From positions 7,935 through 71,934 of the forward strand of contig JAZRLP010000012.1 of NCBI GenBank assembly GCA_045646905.1: a stretch of 64,000 nt of DNA. The letters are read 5' to 3'. The notes beneath the pieces were generated by a model. The model was not told where the DNA came from, did no database searches, and was given only the letters and a program-made list of their open reading frames with translations. A program made the translations under genes and the position numbers. Below are positions 63,345 through 64,000 of this stretch, one piece after another (the stretch's first letter is position 1; the number at the start of each line of letters is the position of its first letter). Origin of the DNA: RGIG4079 sp045646905 (GTDB taxonomy: Bacteria; Bacteroidota; Bacteroidia; Bacteroidales; Muribaculaceae).

Positions 63345-64000
63345 TTATTGGGCAGTATATTTTTCTGAAGGATCAGGATTACCCCAACCAACAAGCGCCT
63401 TATTGTTATTCTTTTCGGTTTGAACAATGCTAAGATTCATCCATGCTGGACGAGTAGCAGTATTGAAACGAGCAGTTTCTTGCCAGTTTGAACCTTCATA
63501 TCCACGTTTTACTGGCATATTAAGACGTTTGTAATCAAAGAATGACAAACCTTCGCCCCAAAGTTCAACACGCTTTTGGAATACAACTTCTTCAACAAGA
63601 GGAGCACCTGCAAGTTGACAAGTATAAGATTTATCACGATAGTTCTTCATGAAAGACACAAGCAACGAAGCATCTTCGCCTAGGTGAGCAGCAGCTTCAG
63701 CTTCGATGAAATACATTTCTTCAACACGCATAACTGGATATGCAGAAGCACCACCTACATTGTAGTCATCTGGATTACCATCAGCAGGACGGAACTTTAC
63801 AGAAGAGTAAGTTGTCAAACCATCTTCGAAGTCCTTGTGCAAGAACGGAGTCTGTCCTTCCAACGCTGAACCAGCAGGAGCCTTCCACATCTTCTTACGG
63901 AAGTCTGTATCGCTGATACGATTATAGAGTTCTGCACCAATCATCAACATAGGACCTGCAGCAGCATAGCCATATTGTGCTTCGTTAGAACACCATGAAG
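63345..64000 (-). CDS. SusD/RagB family nutrient-binding lipoprotein, C-terminal part
   Basis: The frame is open to the window edge (218 codons visible), so the N-terminus, the lipobox and the TPR half lie outside. The visible part has MRVEEMYFIEAEAAAHLG, FMKNYRDKSY and VEEVVFQKRVELWGEGLSFFDYKRLNMP, the hallmark of the SusD C-terminal region. It would cap a SusC-type TonB receptor encoded further upstream. It is the start of a polysaccharide- or peptide-utilisation-like locus; the substrate is not indicated. Confidence 0.92.
   Translation of the reverse strand, partial: SWCSNEAQYGYAAAGPMLMIGAELYNRISDTDFRKKMWKAPAGSALEGQTPFLHKDFEDGLTTYSSVKFRPADGNPDDYNVGGASAYPVMRVEEMYFIEAEAAAHLGEDASLLVSFMKNYRDKSYTCQLAGAPLVEEVVFQKRVELWGEGLSFFDYKRLNMPVKRGYEGSNWQETARFNTATRPAWMNLSIVQTEKNNNKALVGWGNPDPSEKYTAQ

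Overview
The window looks like chromosomal DNA from an anaerobic gut-type member of the Bacteroidales (Bacteroidota). The evidence is: SusD-like and TonB-dependent receptor proteins; three large secreted proteins ending in type IX secretion (T9SS) sorting tails; hybrid one-protein two-component regulation; AT-rich A/T leaders instead of Shine-Dalgarno sites; and many promoters with the Bacteroidota -33/-7 signature (TTTG or TTG, about 20 nt, TAnnTTTG). I cannot name a family or genus. No rRNA, tRNA, CRISPR array, transposase or prophage gene was seen.

Layout. 1-5.8 kb (minus): a cut-off outer-membrane barrel, a 1202-residue Ig-like T9SS cargo and an unlisted 54-residue gene. These are divergent from a TPR-type hybrid sensor kinase/AraC regulator (6.1-8.9 kb), with three phased operator-like repeats between them. 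9.2-11.3 kb: glycyl-tRNA synthetase and an FKBP lipoprotein. 11.4-17.7 kb: aspartate 4-decarboxylase with a Cys-rich insertion, a broken AspT antiporter gene, a DASS dicarboxylate symporter and a DcaP-like porin. 17.8-23 kb: SEL1 repeat protein, T9SS CUB/Fn3 protein and an AraC regulator. 23.1-29.1 kb: a complete TolC-HlyD-ABC2 drug exporter operon. 29.2-31.3 kb: a DAACS symporter, then 0.9 kb of non-coding DNA with two large GTTATC-rich repeats. 31.3-36 kb: CoA transferase, small membrane protein, MiaB and an MFS carrier. 36-39.3 kb: three paralogous small barrels, a DUF6567 lipoprotein and a HigA-like protein. 39.6-42.4 kb: a His-rich TonB receptor operon, probably for metal. 42.6-48.9 kb: the ftsX-DUF3098-uppP-truB-queA housekeeping run plus three further genes. 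49-57.2 kb: WG-repeat protein, phosphodiester glycosidase T9SS protein and OmpA. 57.3-62 kb: transketolase, FucP-type sugar carrier, YggS-like and DUF4494. 62.3-64 kb: a calcium-independent surface lipoprotein of unknown ligand and the C-terminal part of a SusD protein.

Most notable observations. (1) Two related structured 5' leaders of about 300 nt sit upstream of the SEL1 gene and the DUF6567 gene, each behind its own promoter-like sequence; the wobble-pair polarity points to the minus strand in both. (2) The TPR-hybrid regulator faces an activator-type promoter with 21/32-bp phased repeats driving a non-polysaccharide T9SS surface operon. (3) aspT has lost about 70-80 codons with a frameshift, while its partner aspD is intact and carries seven clustered cysteines. 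(4) A pair of about 170-bp GTTATC iteron blocks lies in an otherwise gene-free region. (5) A shared G7-plus-palindrome box lies about 106-110 bp upstream of two paralogous barrel genes.

All functional calls rest on reading motifs by eye; no database or folding software was used.
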